Assembly (NCBI GenBank): GCA_963169805.1
Contig: CAUJDY010000109.1
Coordinates: 1 to 33,977 of the forward strand
Source: Bdellovibrionota bacterium
Lineage (GTDB): Bacteria > Bdellovibrionota > Bdellovibrionia > Bdellovibrionales > JAEYZS01
Direction of reading: 5' to 3'
DNA: 33,977 nucleotides
The notes beneath the pieces are model-generated. The model worked only from the letters and a program-made list of their open reading frames with translations, was not told where the DNA came from and did no database searches. The translations under genes were made by a program, and so were the position numbers. Positions 16,764 through 24,222 of this stretch are shown piece after piece (position 1 is the stretch's first letter; every line of letters starts with the position of its first letter).

Positions 16764-17509
16764 TGACAAATAAAGAACTCATCCGCGTTCAAAACTATAA
16801 GAAATCTTTTGGTGATAAAACCGTTCACCGTGGTGTCTCTTTTAGCCTTTACAAAGGCGAGTGTCTTGGATTGATAGGCGGTTCAGGGTCTGGCAAGAGT
16901 GTCATATTAAGATCTCTGATAGGACTTGAAAAGCCAGATGAAGGTGAAATTATATTTCAATCACAGAACATTGCAGCTCTACCTGAAAACGACCTACTTG
17001 AGGTACGCAAAAAAATCGCCTACGTCTTCCAAGGTGGAGCTCTTTTTGATTCTTTATCCGTATATGAAAACTTAGCCTACCCACTACGCGAACACACAAA
17101 ACTCGCTGAAAATGAAATTGCTCAAAAGATTACATCTTTACTTGCCGAATTCGGTTTACAGGGTAATGAGCATGTGATGCCAGCCGAACTTTCAGGCGGT
17201 ATGCAAAAAAGAGTGGGATTAGCACGAGCCATCATTATGAATCCTGATGTTGTTTTATATGATGAGCCGACTGCAGGATTAGATCCGTATAATACAATTC
17301 GCATCCAAGAAATGATTCTAGAGCTCAAGAAAAAAGGCGTAACATCTATTCTTGTTACCCATGATATGCCAACGGCAACTGCGGTATGCGATCGTATGGC
17401 ATTACTTGTAAAGGGCAAAATTGTATTTGAAGGCAATCTCACTGAAATTAAAAATGATGAGGACGATCCCGTTTTTAGATTCGTAAACGGAAAAGAGGTA
17501 AGCAAATGA
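16763..17509 (+). CDS. mlaF: MlaF-family ABC transporter ATPase
   Basis: A 248-aa ATPase that powers the MlaE permease. Walker A is GGSGSGKSVILRSLIG, the Q-loop region is YVFQGGALFDSLSVYENLAYPL, and the signature is LSGGMQKRVGLARA. Walker B is VVLYDEPTAGLDPYN and the H-loop is ILVTHDM. The GGALFDSLSVYENVAFPL-type segment is typical of the MlaF/Mkl subfamily. The ORF track's TTG start at 16742 is replaced by the ATG at 16763, which overlaps the mlaE stop by one base (TAATG) and has GGAGAAG upstream. The downstream overlap with mlaD is ATGA. Confidence 0.96.
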   Translation: MTNKELIRVQNYKKSFGDKTVHRGVSFSLYKGECLGLIGGSGSGKSVILRSLIGLEKPDEGEIIFQSQNIAALPENDLLEVRKKIAYVFQGGALFDSLSVYENLAYPLREHTKLAENEIAQKITSLLAEFGLQGNEHVMPAELSGGMQKRVGLARAIIMNPDVVLYDEPTAGLDPYNTIRIQEMILELKKKGVTSILVTHDMPTATAVCDRMALLVKGKIVFEGNLTEIKNDEDDPVFRFVNGKEVSK

Positions 17510-18312
17510 AGAACATTGGAACAACAGAGGTAAAAGTCGGAGCCGCAGTTGGATTCTCGGTACTCCTCTTAGTAGTGACAATTATTATGCTTGGAGGAGA
17601 AAACTCCTTCTTTACAAAAACTTACACTCTAAATGTTGCATTCGATAAAGTGGAAAGCTTATCGACAGGTGGATTGGTGAGATTAAGCGGCTACCAAGTT
17701 GGAAACGTTACAAGTATTGAATTTTCCGAAAAAGAGCAAAAGATTGTTGTCTCTATGAAGATTCTTGAGAAATATAAAAATAAAATTACAACAACAGCAA
17801 AAGCGGAGCTTCGAACACAAGGTGCTCTTGGAGATAAATACGTTTATATTATTCCAGGCGCAGAGCCAGGTGAAACTTTAAAGAATGGGGATTTTGTGCA
17901 AGCAGAAAGCGCAGAAGACCTCTTCTCTTCCATTACAAAAAGAGGTGCAGAGATTACAAAAGTTTTCGACATCCTCAATGAGCTACACACATTTACAAAA
18001 TCTTTAAATCACGATGGTCGTAACGAAAAACTTATGACAAATATGACAAAAGCCTCGGAAGATTTTCAAAAAGCGATGGCAAGCCTAGCCCTTACTCTCC
18101 AAGACTTACGAGGAGAAGATGGCAGAAATATTAAGAAGATCTCAAAACATCTCGTCAGTATTTCTGAAAAAATAGATAATGGAAGTGGGACATTGGGAGG
18201 TCTAGTAAACGACTCTTCCATCCATGATAGGTTGAAATCTATACTTGGAGGCTCACAACGGACAGAGCTAAAAACGCTTCTACAAACTACAATCCAGGAA
18301 GGAAAAAAGTAG
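17506..18312 (+). CDS. mlaD: MlaD-family MCE-domain substrate-binding protein
   Basis: A 268-aa protein with a single N-terminal transmembrane helix (GAAVGFSVLLLVVTIIMLGG) and a periplasmic MCE domain at about residues 40-120. The domain includes FDKVESLSTGGLVRLSGYQVGNVTSIEF and LRTQGALGDKYVYIIPG. A helical C-terminal region of about 145 residues follows, ending in a lysine-rich tail. MlaD hexamers hold phospholipid next to the MlaE permease. The start overlaps the mlaF stop (ATGA). The stop TAG lies in the loop of a perfect 11-bp inverted repeat, directly after A-AAA-AAG. The next gene continues in the -1 frame. Confidence 0.93.
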   Translation: MKNIGTTEVKVGAAVGFSVLLLVVTIIMLGGENSFFTKTYTLNVAFDKVESLSTGGLVRLSGYQVGNVTSIEFSEKEQKIVVSMKILEKYKNKITTTAKAELRTQGALGDKYVYIIPGAEPGETLKNGDFVQAESAEDLFSSITKRGAEITKVFDILNELHTFTKSLNHDGRNEKLMTNMTKASEDFQKAMASLALTLQDLRGEDGRNIKKISKHLVSISEKIDNGSGTLGGLVNDSSIHDRLKSILGGSQRTELKTLLQTTIQEGKK

Positions 18313-18326
18313 TTTCTTTTTTCCTT
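18299..18326 (+). repeat. Perfect 11-bp hairpin around the mlaD stop codon
   Basis: AAGGAAAAAAG pairs perfectly with CTTTTTTCCTT around the 6-nt loop TAGTTT, which contains the mlaD stop. The 5' arm includes the heptamer A-AAA-AAG in mlaD phase, and AGGAAGG lies at its start. The stem is mostly A-U, and no free U-run follows, so it is not a standard terminator. It covers the presumed start region of the M23 gene. Confidence 0.6.
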
Positions 18327-19211
18327 TGCACTCTTGCGTTTTGGCTTTGGCCCTCAAAAAATCTAGTTCAGCAAAGACAGCTCTCCATAGAGATTCGCAC
18401 AACACCACTCAAGGCTGGCGAACCGTTTACAGTTCAAATTCCATTTGATAGATTTGTCCAAATAAAAGTTAATAACCTAGATCTATCACCTATAACTCAT
18501 TCTAAGTATTTTGGTTCAATTTCTATCTACGAAAAAAATGCAGTTGTTATTTCTGGATATAGCAAAATTGAAAAGCTATTATTTTCATTTCCTTCTCAAG
18601 ATTTTTTTATGACAGAGAAGTCAATTCAGTCAAAGCCCTTAGATAATCCTGTATCACTACGCATACCTGCTTCTTTTTTTAGAAACCTCGAGAGCCTAGA
18701 GCAAACTGAAATTGATCAACAAAAAAATCTCATCAAATCAGCCATTAAAGAATCAAATCCTGGAGACTTTTGTTTTGAATCTGAATTACCCGTGCAAAGC
18801 AAAGTTGTCTCTCAGTTTGCTTCGTATCGAAAATTACCTACCGGATATCAGTATTTTCATACTGGATTAGATTTGCGTGCATGGACTGGGACACCTATTC
18901 AGGCTATGGCAAACGGAAAAGTTGTTTTGTCTCGCAACTTTCATGTTCCTGGAAATGCAGTTATAATCGATCATGGAAATAGTATTTTTTCGAAATATTA
19001 TCACCTGAGCGAACTTTCTGTTGCAGAGGGTAGTGATGTTCAAAAGGGCACAATCATAGGAAAATCGGGAGGGACAGGCCGCGTAGAAGCACCTCACCTT
19101 CACTGGGAAATCACATGGCGAGGAGTCCCTATGGATCCACTCGCCTTCCTAAAAATCTCTAGGCAAATATGCACAACCTCATTAGGTGCCTGGCACTTGG
19201 AAACGTTTTAA
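18309..19211 (+). CDS. Exported M23-family peptidoglycan metallopeptidase (start codon unresolved)
   Basis: The ORF track begins at an ATG at 18609, but the frame is open and protein-like far upstream. It reads VVSFFLCTLAFWLWPSKN (signal-peptide-like), then LSIEIRTTPLKAGEPFTVQIPFD (an N-terminal beta domain common in M23 proteins). The catalytic domain follows, with HTGLDLR, YYHLSEL and PHLHWEITW supplying the zinc and catalytic residues. No ATG, GTG or TTG occurs in frame between 18231 and 18608. I place the left end at the GTA at 18309, which forms a GTAG overlap with the mlaD stop and has AGGAAGG 6 nt upstream. Alternatives are ACG at 18258 (GGAGG 6 nt upstream) or -1 frameshifting from mlaD. 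The last codons (GAWHLETF) lie inside a REP-like hairpin. The product is probably a periplasmic peptidoglycan endopeptidase. Confidence 0.75.
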   Translation, partial: VVSFFLCTLAFWLWPSKNLVQQRQLSIEIRTTPLKAGEPFTVQIPFDRFVQIKVNNLDLSPITHSKYFGSISIYEKNAVVISGYSKIEKLLFSFPSQDFFMTEKSIQSKPLDNPVSLRIPASFFRNLESLEQTEIDQQKNLIKSAIKESNPGDFCFESELPVQSKVVSQFASYRKLPTGYQYFHTGLDLRAWTGTPIQAMANGKVVLSRNFHVPGNAVIIDHGNSIFSKYYHLSELSVAEGSDVQKGTIIGKSGGTGRVEAPHLHWEITWRGVPMDPLAFLKISRQICTTSLGAWHLETF

Positions 19212-19238
19212 GGAAATGTTTCCAGGTGCCTGGCACCT
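19184..19238. repeat. REP-like composite inverted repeat spanning the M23 stop codon
   Basis: Two copies of the near-palindrome AGGTGCCTGGCAC flank an inverted TGGAAAC/GTTTCCA pair. The whole forms 21-bp arms (19184-19204 and 19218-19238) around a 13-nt loop. In RNA there would be only one G-U pair and one U-U mismatch. The M23 TAA is in the loop. The symmetry and the high GC relative to the surroundings suggest a dispersed REP/BIME-type element that also acts as a 3' hairpin. Copies elsewhere in the genome cannot be seen from here. Confidence 0.7.
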
Positions 19239-19242
19239 TTGA

Positions 19243-19617
19243 CTATTTCAGTAAGCTGTTATTTTTGAGTTCTGACTCTTGATCCAAGCCAGGAACATCA
19301 TGACGATTAAGAGTAAACCTAACTTGATGTGCCCACTTCTTTCCTGTGAACTCATTGATTTTGTCTTTAAGTGGGCCCGCAAGAAAGATCATCTCTTGCA
19401 TCCATACAGAATTCTTCACCCAAACATAGACAACACCTTGATGATATCCTACAGGCAAAGTTCTTTGAGAGATTGTAGGTCCTACAATCTCTTCCCACTT
19501 TCTCCATACTTTCCACCGTACAAATTGATCTGCAAGTGGAGATTTGCTAGAGGTCAATACAGCTTCAATAACTTGAGAGGCTTGGTCGAGTTGGCTTTTA
19601 CGGTTTTCGGAAGACAT
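19243..19617 (-). CDS. dciA: DciA-like (DUF721) protein
   Basis: A 124-aa protein of the DUF721/DciA family. The conserved core WRKWEEIVGPTISQRTLPVGYHQGVVYVWVKNSVWMQEM matches the family pattern W..W..iVG..ia..t.p.....g.L.V.v..s.W...L. Members with this domain help load or operate the replicative helicase DnaB in bacteria lacking DnaC or DnaI. The protein is short, with a flexible N- and C-terminus. Its ATG lies only 14 bp from the divergent trmFO ATG, so its promoter must lie inside trmFO. There is no clear Shine-Dalgarno. Confidence 0.8.
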   Translation of the reverse strand: MSSENRKSQLDQASQVIEAVLTSSKSPLADQFVRWKVWRKWEEIVGPTISQRTLPVGYHQGVVYVWVKNSVWMQEMIFLAGPLKDKINEFTGKKWAHQVRFTLNRHDVPGLDQESELKNNSLLK

Positions 19618-19631
19618 GGAGTATTTTTTAC

Positions 19632-20948
19632 ATGAGTTTTAATAAACAGACAATTCATATTGTGGGTGGAGGTCTAGCTGGAAGTGAGTGCGCTCTTCAG
19701 CTCGCATCCTTTGGATTTAATGTCGTTCTTTATGAAATGCGTAAAAAAGAAATTCTTACTCCGGCGCATAAAACAACGGATTTTGCAGAACTTGTTTGCT
19801 CAAACTCCTTTGGTTCACTCCAAGAAACCTCTGCCCCAGGTCGACTTAAAGTAGAAGCAGAAAAACTTGGCAGCTTTATCTTAAAAGCAGCAAAGCTTGC
19901 TCACGTTCCTGCCGGACAAGCTTTAGGAATTGATCGTACTTTATTCGCAAAAACAATTTCTCAATGGATAGAAGAAAATCCACGCATTGAGGTTCGTGCT
20001 GAAAAAATTGAAAGCATCTCTCAACTGCCAAGACCGTGCGTGATTGCAACCGGCCCCTTAACTGACGAAGCTCTTGCCAAAGATTTAATGAATCACCTAG
20101 GCCAAGAGTACTTATATTTCTTTGATGCCATCGCACCGATTATCGACACTGATAGCATAGATACATCAATTGCGTGGAAGGCCGACCGCTATGGAAAAGG
20201 AACCGATGACTACTATAATTGTCCTCTTAATAAAGAAGAGTACTACGCCTTTGTAGAGGAAATTCGTAACGCTAGAAAAGTAGAACCCAAAGAATTTGAA
20301 AAGAACACTCCTTACTTTGAAGGATGTATGCCCATAGAAGCCATGGTTGAGCGAGGACTTGAAACACCAAGATTTGGCCCGATGAAACCCGTGGGCCTTG
20401 ATGACCCTCGTACAGGCAGATGGCCTTATGCTGTTGTACAACTGCGCCAAGACAACAAAGAAGGCACGGCTTTTAATATGGTAGGATTTCAAACTAAAAT
20501 GGCCTACCCAGAACAACAGCGCGTGTTCCGAATGATTCCTGGCCTACAAAATGCGGAGTTTTTAAAGCTGGGCAGTATTCACAGAAATATGTATGTGAAT
20601 ACACCCCTTGTATTGAATGAAGATTTATCTTCTAAGAAAGATCCTTACTTATTTTTAGCAGGACAAATTACTGGCGTAGAAGGCTATTTTGATTCAACAT
20701 GCATGGGATTATTAGTAGCTCATTTTTTAAAACAAAAATTAAATGATCAACATTTCAATCCACCGCCGCGCGCCTCTGCCTTAGGGTCTTTACTTCATGC
20801 CATCACAAAAGAGCCGAAAGAGAACTTTCAGCCTACGAATATCAACTTTGGACTCTTCCCAAAAATTGAAGAAAAGTGTGACAAACACACAAAAAAATTA
20901 AAGCAGATTCAAAAGGCTGAATCTGCTTTTAATGAGTGGATACTTTAA
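19632..20948 (+). CDS. trmFO: TrmFO: folate/FAD-dependent tRNA (uracil-5-)-methyltransferase
   Basis: A 438-aa flavoprotein that makes m5U54 in the T-loop of tRNA, using methylenetetrahydrofolate and FAD. The N-terminal FAD-binding motif is HIVGGGLAGSECALQLASFG. TDFAELVCSNSFGS, FFDAIAPIIDTDSID, FEGCMPIEAMVERG and GQITGVEGYFDSTCMG are all highly characteristic of TrmFO (formerly Gid). The length is normal. GGAG lies about 10 nt upstream of the ATG. It is divergent from dciA with 14 bp between start codons. The final codons form a strong bidirectional terminator with glmS. Confidence 0.97.
   Translation: MSFNKQTIHIVGGGLAGSECALQLASFGFNVVLYEMRKKEILTPAHKTTDFAELVCSNSFGSLQETSAPGRLKVEAEKLGSFILKAAKLAHVPAGQALGIDRTLFAKTISQWIEENPRIEVRAEKIESISQLPRPCVIATGPLTDEALAKDLMNHLGQEYLYFFDAIAPIIDTDSIDTSIAWKADRYGKGTDDYYNCPLNKEEYYAFVEEIRNARKVEPKEFEKNTPYFEGCMPIEAMVERGLETPRFGPMKPVGLDDPRTGRWPYAVVQLRQDNKEGTAFNMVGFQTKMAYPEQQRVFRMIPGLQNAEFLKLGSIHRNMYVNTPLVLNEDLSSKKDPYLFLAGQITGVEGYFDSTCMGLLVAHFLKQKLNDQHFNPPPRASALGSLLHAITKEPKENFQPTNINFGLFPKIEEKCDKHTKKLKQIQKAESAFNEWIL
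20900..20930. terminator. Bidirectional intrinsic terminator inside the trmFO 3' end
   Basis: AAAGCAGATTCA pairs perfectly (12 bp) with TGAATCTGCTTT around the 6-nt loop AAAGGC. On the plus strand it is followed by a short T run, and on the minus strand by AATTTTTTT. It lies within the last ~16 codons of trmFO and 25 nt beyond the glmS stop. It is therefore well placed to end glmU-glmS transcription and, less strongly, trmFO. Confidence 0.8.
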
Positions 20949-20954
20949 TGTTTA

Positions 20955-22787
20955 CTACTCTACAGTCACTGACTTCGCAAGATTTCTAGGTTGATCTACA
21001 TCATAACCTAAAGAATCTGATACGTGATATGCCATCAATTGTAGTGGAACGACAGCCAATATTGGATTTAAACTCCAATGAGCCTGTGGAAGTGATAAAT
21101 AATGTAAAGCCAACTTTTTCATTTTCTCATTCTGCTCTGTGCCTATGGCAATAACTTGACCTCCTCGTGCACAAGCTTCCTCTAGGTTACTGAGCGTTTT
21201 TTCAAAAACATCGTCCTCTGGAGCTACGACCACAATCGCCATTTTTTTATCAATTAAAGCAATCGGGCCATGCTTCATTTCTCCCGCTGAGTATCCTTCT
21301 GCATGCATATACGCAAGCTCTTTAAGTTTCAACGCTCCTTCAAGAGCAATAGGATAACTCACACCACGCCCAATATACAAAAATCCTTTAAATTTTTTGA
21401 GCTGCTCTGCTGTTGATTTAAAAAATGAGTTATATGCTAATACTTTATCAATCAAAGATGGAAAATCTACGATACGTCTTATTTGTTCGACATATTCCTT
21501 TTGATTTAATTCTTGCTTCAGATATCCAAGATATGTTGCAAATACGTTGAGCAATATCAGAGAGCTCGTAAATGCCTTTGTCGATGCAACTCCAATTTCA
21601 GAATCACAATTCATATACATCTTGAGATCTACAGAGCGATCCAATGTTGATAAGCGCACATTACAAAGAGCCATCGTAGGAGCTCCATGCTCCTTCACAA
21701 GCTTCATCGCGGCTATCGTATCTGCCGTCTCACCACTTTGTGAGATGAATAGATACAAAGTACTTTTTGATATAATCGGTTGTCTGTAACGAAACTCAGA
21801 GGCAAGCTCTATCTCGACAGGAATTTTTGCTAACTTCTCAATTAAATACTCACCCACCATTCCAGAGTAGTAGCTCGTACCACATGCTACTACCACAATA
21901 CGATTCACCTTACTAAGTATGTCTTCATATTTAGGAGAAAGTGATTCCATTTTAAGTTGCATCTTCTCAAGATCCACATAAGGTTGAAGCGCTTGCGCGA
22001 CAGTTCTAGGTTGCTCATAAATCTCTTTGAGCATGAAGTGCGGATAACCTTGTTTCTCTGCTTTTTCTTGGTTCCATTGTATCTTTTCAACTTTGCGCTT
22101 AATTTTCTTACCTTTATGACTATAGAGGGCATACTCTTTTCCATCGACATGAATCACTTCGTTATCTTCTATATAGAGAATATTCTTAGTATACGGCACA
22201 ATCGCCTGTAAATCGCTTGCAATAATATTTTCACCTTTACCTACACCCAAAAGTAAAGGCGGACCATTTTTAAAAGCAACAATCTCGTCTGGATACTCTT
22301 CAGAAATCACAACAATAGAAAATGCTCCTTTCAACTTAGGGAGCACTGCAAATACTGATTTTAATAAACTTTTTGTTTTTTTAAGAGAGCGTGCAATTAG
22401 ATGAGCTACTAACTCTGAATCTGTATCAGACTGAATTTTTGCTCCACTCTTAAGAAGTTCATTTTTAATCTCTACGTAGTTTTCAATAATTCCATTATGA
22501 ACAAGACTTACGCCATCGACAGTGTGAGGGTGGGCGTTTCTCTCAGAAGGAATACCATGGGTTGCCCAACGCGTGTGACCTATTCCTGTGTGTCCAGTAA
22601 AGTTCACATTTTTAAGCTGGCCCTCAAGTTTTTCTAACTTACCTTCCGCTCGTACTCGTTTAACACCGCCCTTATCAAAAATTGCAACACCCGCACTGTC
22701 ATACCCTCTGTATTCAAGAGCTTTTAACCCACTCATAATAACATTTTTAGGATTTTGATGACCATAGTAACCAACAATTCCACACAT
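20955..22787 (-). CDS. glmS: Glutamine-fructose-6-phosphate aminotransferase GlmS
   Basis: A 610-aa enzyme converting fructose-6-phosphate and glutamine to glucosamine-6-phosphate, the first step towards UDP-GlcNAc for peptidoglycan and LPS. The mature N-terminal nucleophile Cys follows Met (MCGIVGYYGHQNP). The glutaminase domain spans about residues 2-220 (GHTRWATHGIPSERNAHPH). Two SIS domains follow (VVACGTSYYSGMVGEYLIE, LFISQSGETADT, and YIGRGVSYPIALEGALKLKELAY). The C-terminus DVDQPRNLAKSVTVE is canonical. The ATG is preceded by AGGAG and lies 11 nt after the glmU stop. No room exists for a glmS ribozyme. Confidence 0.98.
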   Translation of the reverse strand: MCGIVGYYGHQNPKNVIMSGLKALEYRGYDSAGVAIFDKGGVKRVRAEGKLEKLEGQLKNVNFTGHTGIGHTRWATHGIPSERNAHPHTVDGVSLVHNGIIENYVEIKNELLKSGAKIQSDTDSELVAHLIARSLKKTKSLLKSVFAVLPKLKGAFSIVVISEEYPDEIVAFKNGPPLLLGVGKGENIIASDLQAIVPYTKNILYIEDNEVIHVDGKEYALYSHKGKKIKRKVEKIQWNQEKAEKQGYPHFMLKEIYEQPRTVAQALQPYVDLEKMQLKMESLSPKYEDILSKVNRIVVVACGTSYYSGMVGEYLIEKLAKIPVEIELASEFRYRQPIISKSTLYLFISQSGETADTIAAMKLVKEHGAPTMALCNVRLSTLDRSVDLKMYMNCDSEIGVASTKAFTSSLILLNVFATYLGYLKQELNQKEYVEQIRRIVDFPSLIDKVLAYNSFFKSTAEQLKKFKGFLYIGRGVSYPIALEGALKLKELAYMHAEGYSAGEMKHGPIALIDKKMAIVVVAPEDDVFEKTLSNLEEACARGGQVIAIGTEQNEKMKKLALHYLSLPQAHWSLNPILAVVPLQLMAYHVSDSLGYDVDQPRNLAKSVTVE

Positions 22788-22798
22788 AACACGCTCTC

Positions 22799-24208
22799 CT
22801 ATTTTTTGATTCTCTTAGAGTAACCCTCAATATTGCGCTGCTGACCTCTTGCCACGGCAAGAGACTCGGCAGGCACATCTTTTGTGATTGTAGAACCAGA
22901 TCCAATAATTGCATTTTTACCAACACGAACAGGTGCTACAAACTGACTATCACTTCCAACAAATACACCGTCTTCTATAACGGTTTGATATTTCTTTTTA
23001 TCAACTGCGTAGTTGCAAGTAATTGTTCCGCAACCAATATTAACATCTTCACCAATAACAGCATCACCAAGATATGTGAGATGTGAAGCTTTTGATTCTT
23101 TGCCAAACTTTACTTTTTTCATCTCTACAAAGTTCCCTACTTTTGCATCTTCACCAATTTCTGTATCTGGGCGTAGACGTGCATATGGACCTACTTGAGC
23201 CTTTTCTTTTACAATTACTTTTTCTAAATGTGTTCCAAATTTAATTTGTACACCAGAGCGGATTTCAGAATCTTGAATAAAGCAATTAGGTTCAACAACA
23301 CTGAATGCGCCAATTTTGGTATTTCCTAATATAAAATTTTGAGGATATATCACGCTGCCTGCACCAATTTGTACAGCTGGCTCTACGTAGGTTGTTGAGG
23401 GTTGGATAAAAATCACGCCATCTTGCATAAGTGATTTAATTTTTTGACGAACTATATAGTCCGTTGCCTGAGAGAGTTGAATTTGATCATTCACACCAAA
23501 AGCAAAGGCTCTAGAAACCTGAATTCCTTCAACTTTTTTCTTATTCTCCACGCAAAGCCCCACAAGGTCTGTTAGATAATACTCGTTTTGCTGATTATGT
23601 GGAGTAATTTGCGGAAGGTACGTTTTTAAAATATCTGCCCTAACAATGTAGGCGCCCGTATTAATTTCTCTTATTTTTAGAGTTTCAGCAGACGCATCTT
23701 TAACTTCCACAATCGCTCTTAGCTCTCCATTATGTCTTACAATACGACCAAATTCTTTTGGATTTTTTAAGACACAGGTTAAAACTGCCAGATCAGCATC
23801 TAAGTCACGAAAACAATCGATTGCTCTCTTTAGCTCTTCTGCAGAAATCAAAGGGTGATCTCCGTTAAGTATAACAACCTCGCCCTCAAGCGAATCAACC
23901 TGCGCAGCTTGAACTGCGTGCGCCGTTCCCTTTTGCTCTTTCTGTTCAAATGTTACAACACCTTGTGGGATAATCACTTTTTCAACGAGATCTTTTCCAG
24001 CTCCCACGACTGTACGAATCTCAGAGAACTCCACAGACTTTAACATCTGAACCATGTGCGTGATCATTGGACTTCCCGCTACAGGATGTAAAACCTTTGG
24101 TAGTGGGGATTTCATGCGAGTCCCCTTCCCTGCTGCAAGCACTATTGCAGTTAATCGATCCAGACGAGTTTTATTTTTTTGATTGGTATTTTTTTGATCT
24201 CTTGTCAT
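22799..24208 (-). CDS. glmU: Bifunctional UDP-GlcNAc pyrophosphorylase / glucosamine-1-phosphate acetyltransferase GlmU
   Basis: A 469-aa enzyme for the last two steps to UDP-GlcNAc. The N-terminal uridylyltransferase domain holds TAIVLAAGKGTRMKSPLPKVLHPVAG and LNGDHPLI. The C-terminal left-handed beta-helix acetyltransferase domain (from about residue 265) holds YARLRPDTEIGEDAKVGNFVEMKK and GCGTITCNYAVDKKKYQT. It has about 15 extra polar residues before the conserved TAIVLAAG core; no alternative ATG, GTG or TTG lies between, so the ATG at 24208 stands. It shares the operon with glmS. Its ATG is 14 bp from the divergent M14 gene start. Confidence 0.97.
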   Translation of the reverse strand: MTRDQKNTNQKNKTRLDRLTAIVLAAGKGTRMKSPLPKVLHPVAGSPMITHMVQMLKSVEFSEIRTVVGAGKDLVEKVIIPQGVVTFEQKEQKGTAHAVQAAQVDSLEGEVVILNGDHPLISAEELKRAIDCFRDLDADLAVLTCVLKNPKEFGRIVRHNGELRAIVEVKDASAETLKIREINTGAYIVRADILKTYLPQITPHNQQNEYYLTDLVGLCVENKKKVEGIQVSRAFAFGVNDQIQLSQATDYIVRQKIKSLMQDGVIFIQPSTTYVEPAVQIGAGSVIYPQNFILGNTKIGAFSVVEPNCFIQDSEIRSGVQIKFGTHLEKVIVKEKAQVGPYARLRPDTEIGEDAKVGNFVEMKKVKFGKESKASHLTYLGDAVIGEDVNIGCGTITCNYAVDKKKYQTVIEDGVFVGSDSQFVAPVRVGKNAIIGSGSTITKDVPAESLAVARGQQRNIEGYSKRIKK

Positions 24209-24222
24209 ACTTGAGTACTATA

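Noticed and set aside
22788-22798. glmS ribozyme
   Set aside because: Only 11 nt separate glmU and glmS, so there is no space for it.
24067-24222. Upstream part of the M14 ORF
   Set aside because: It runs antisense inside glmU, while M14 similarity begins after the Met at 24223.
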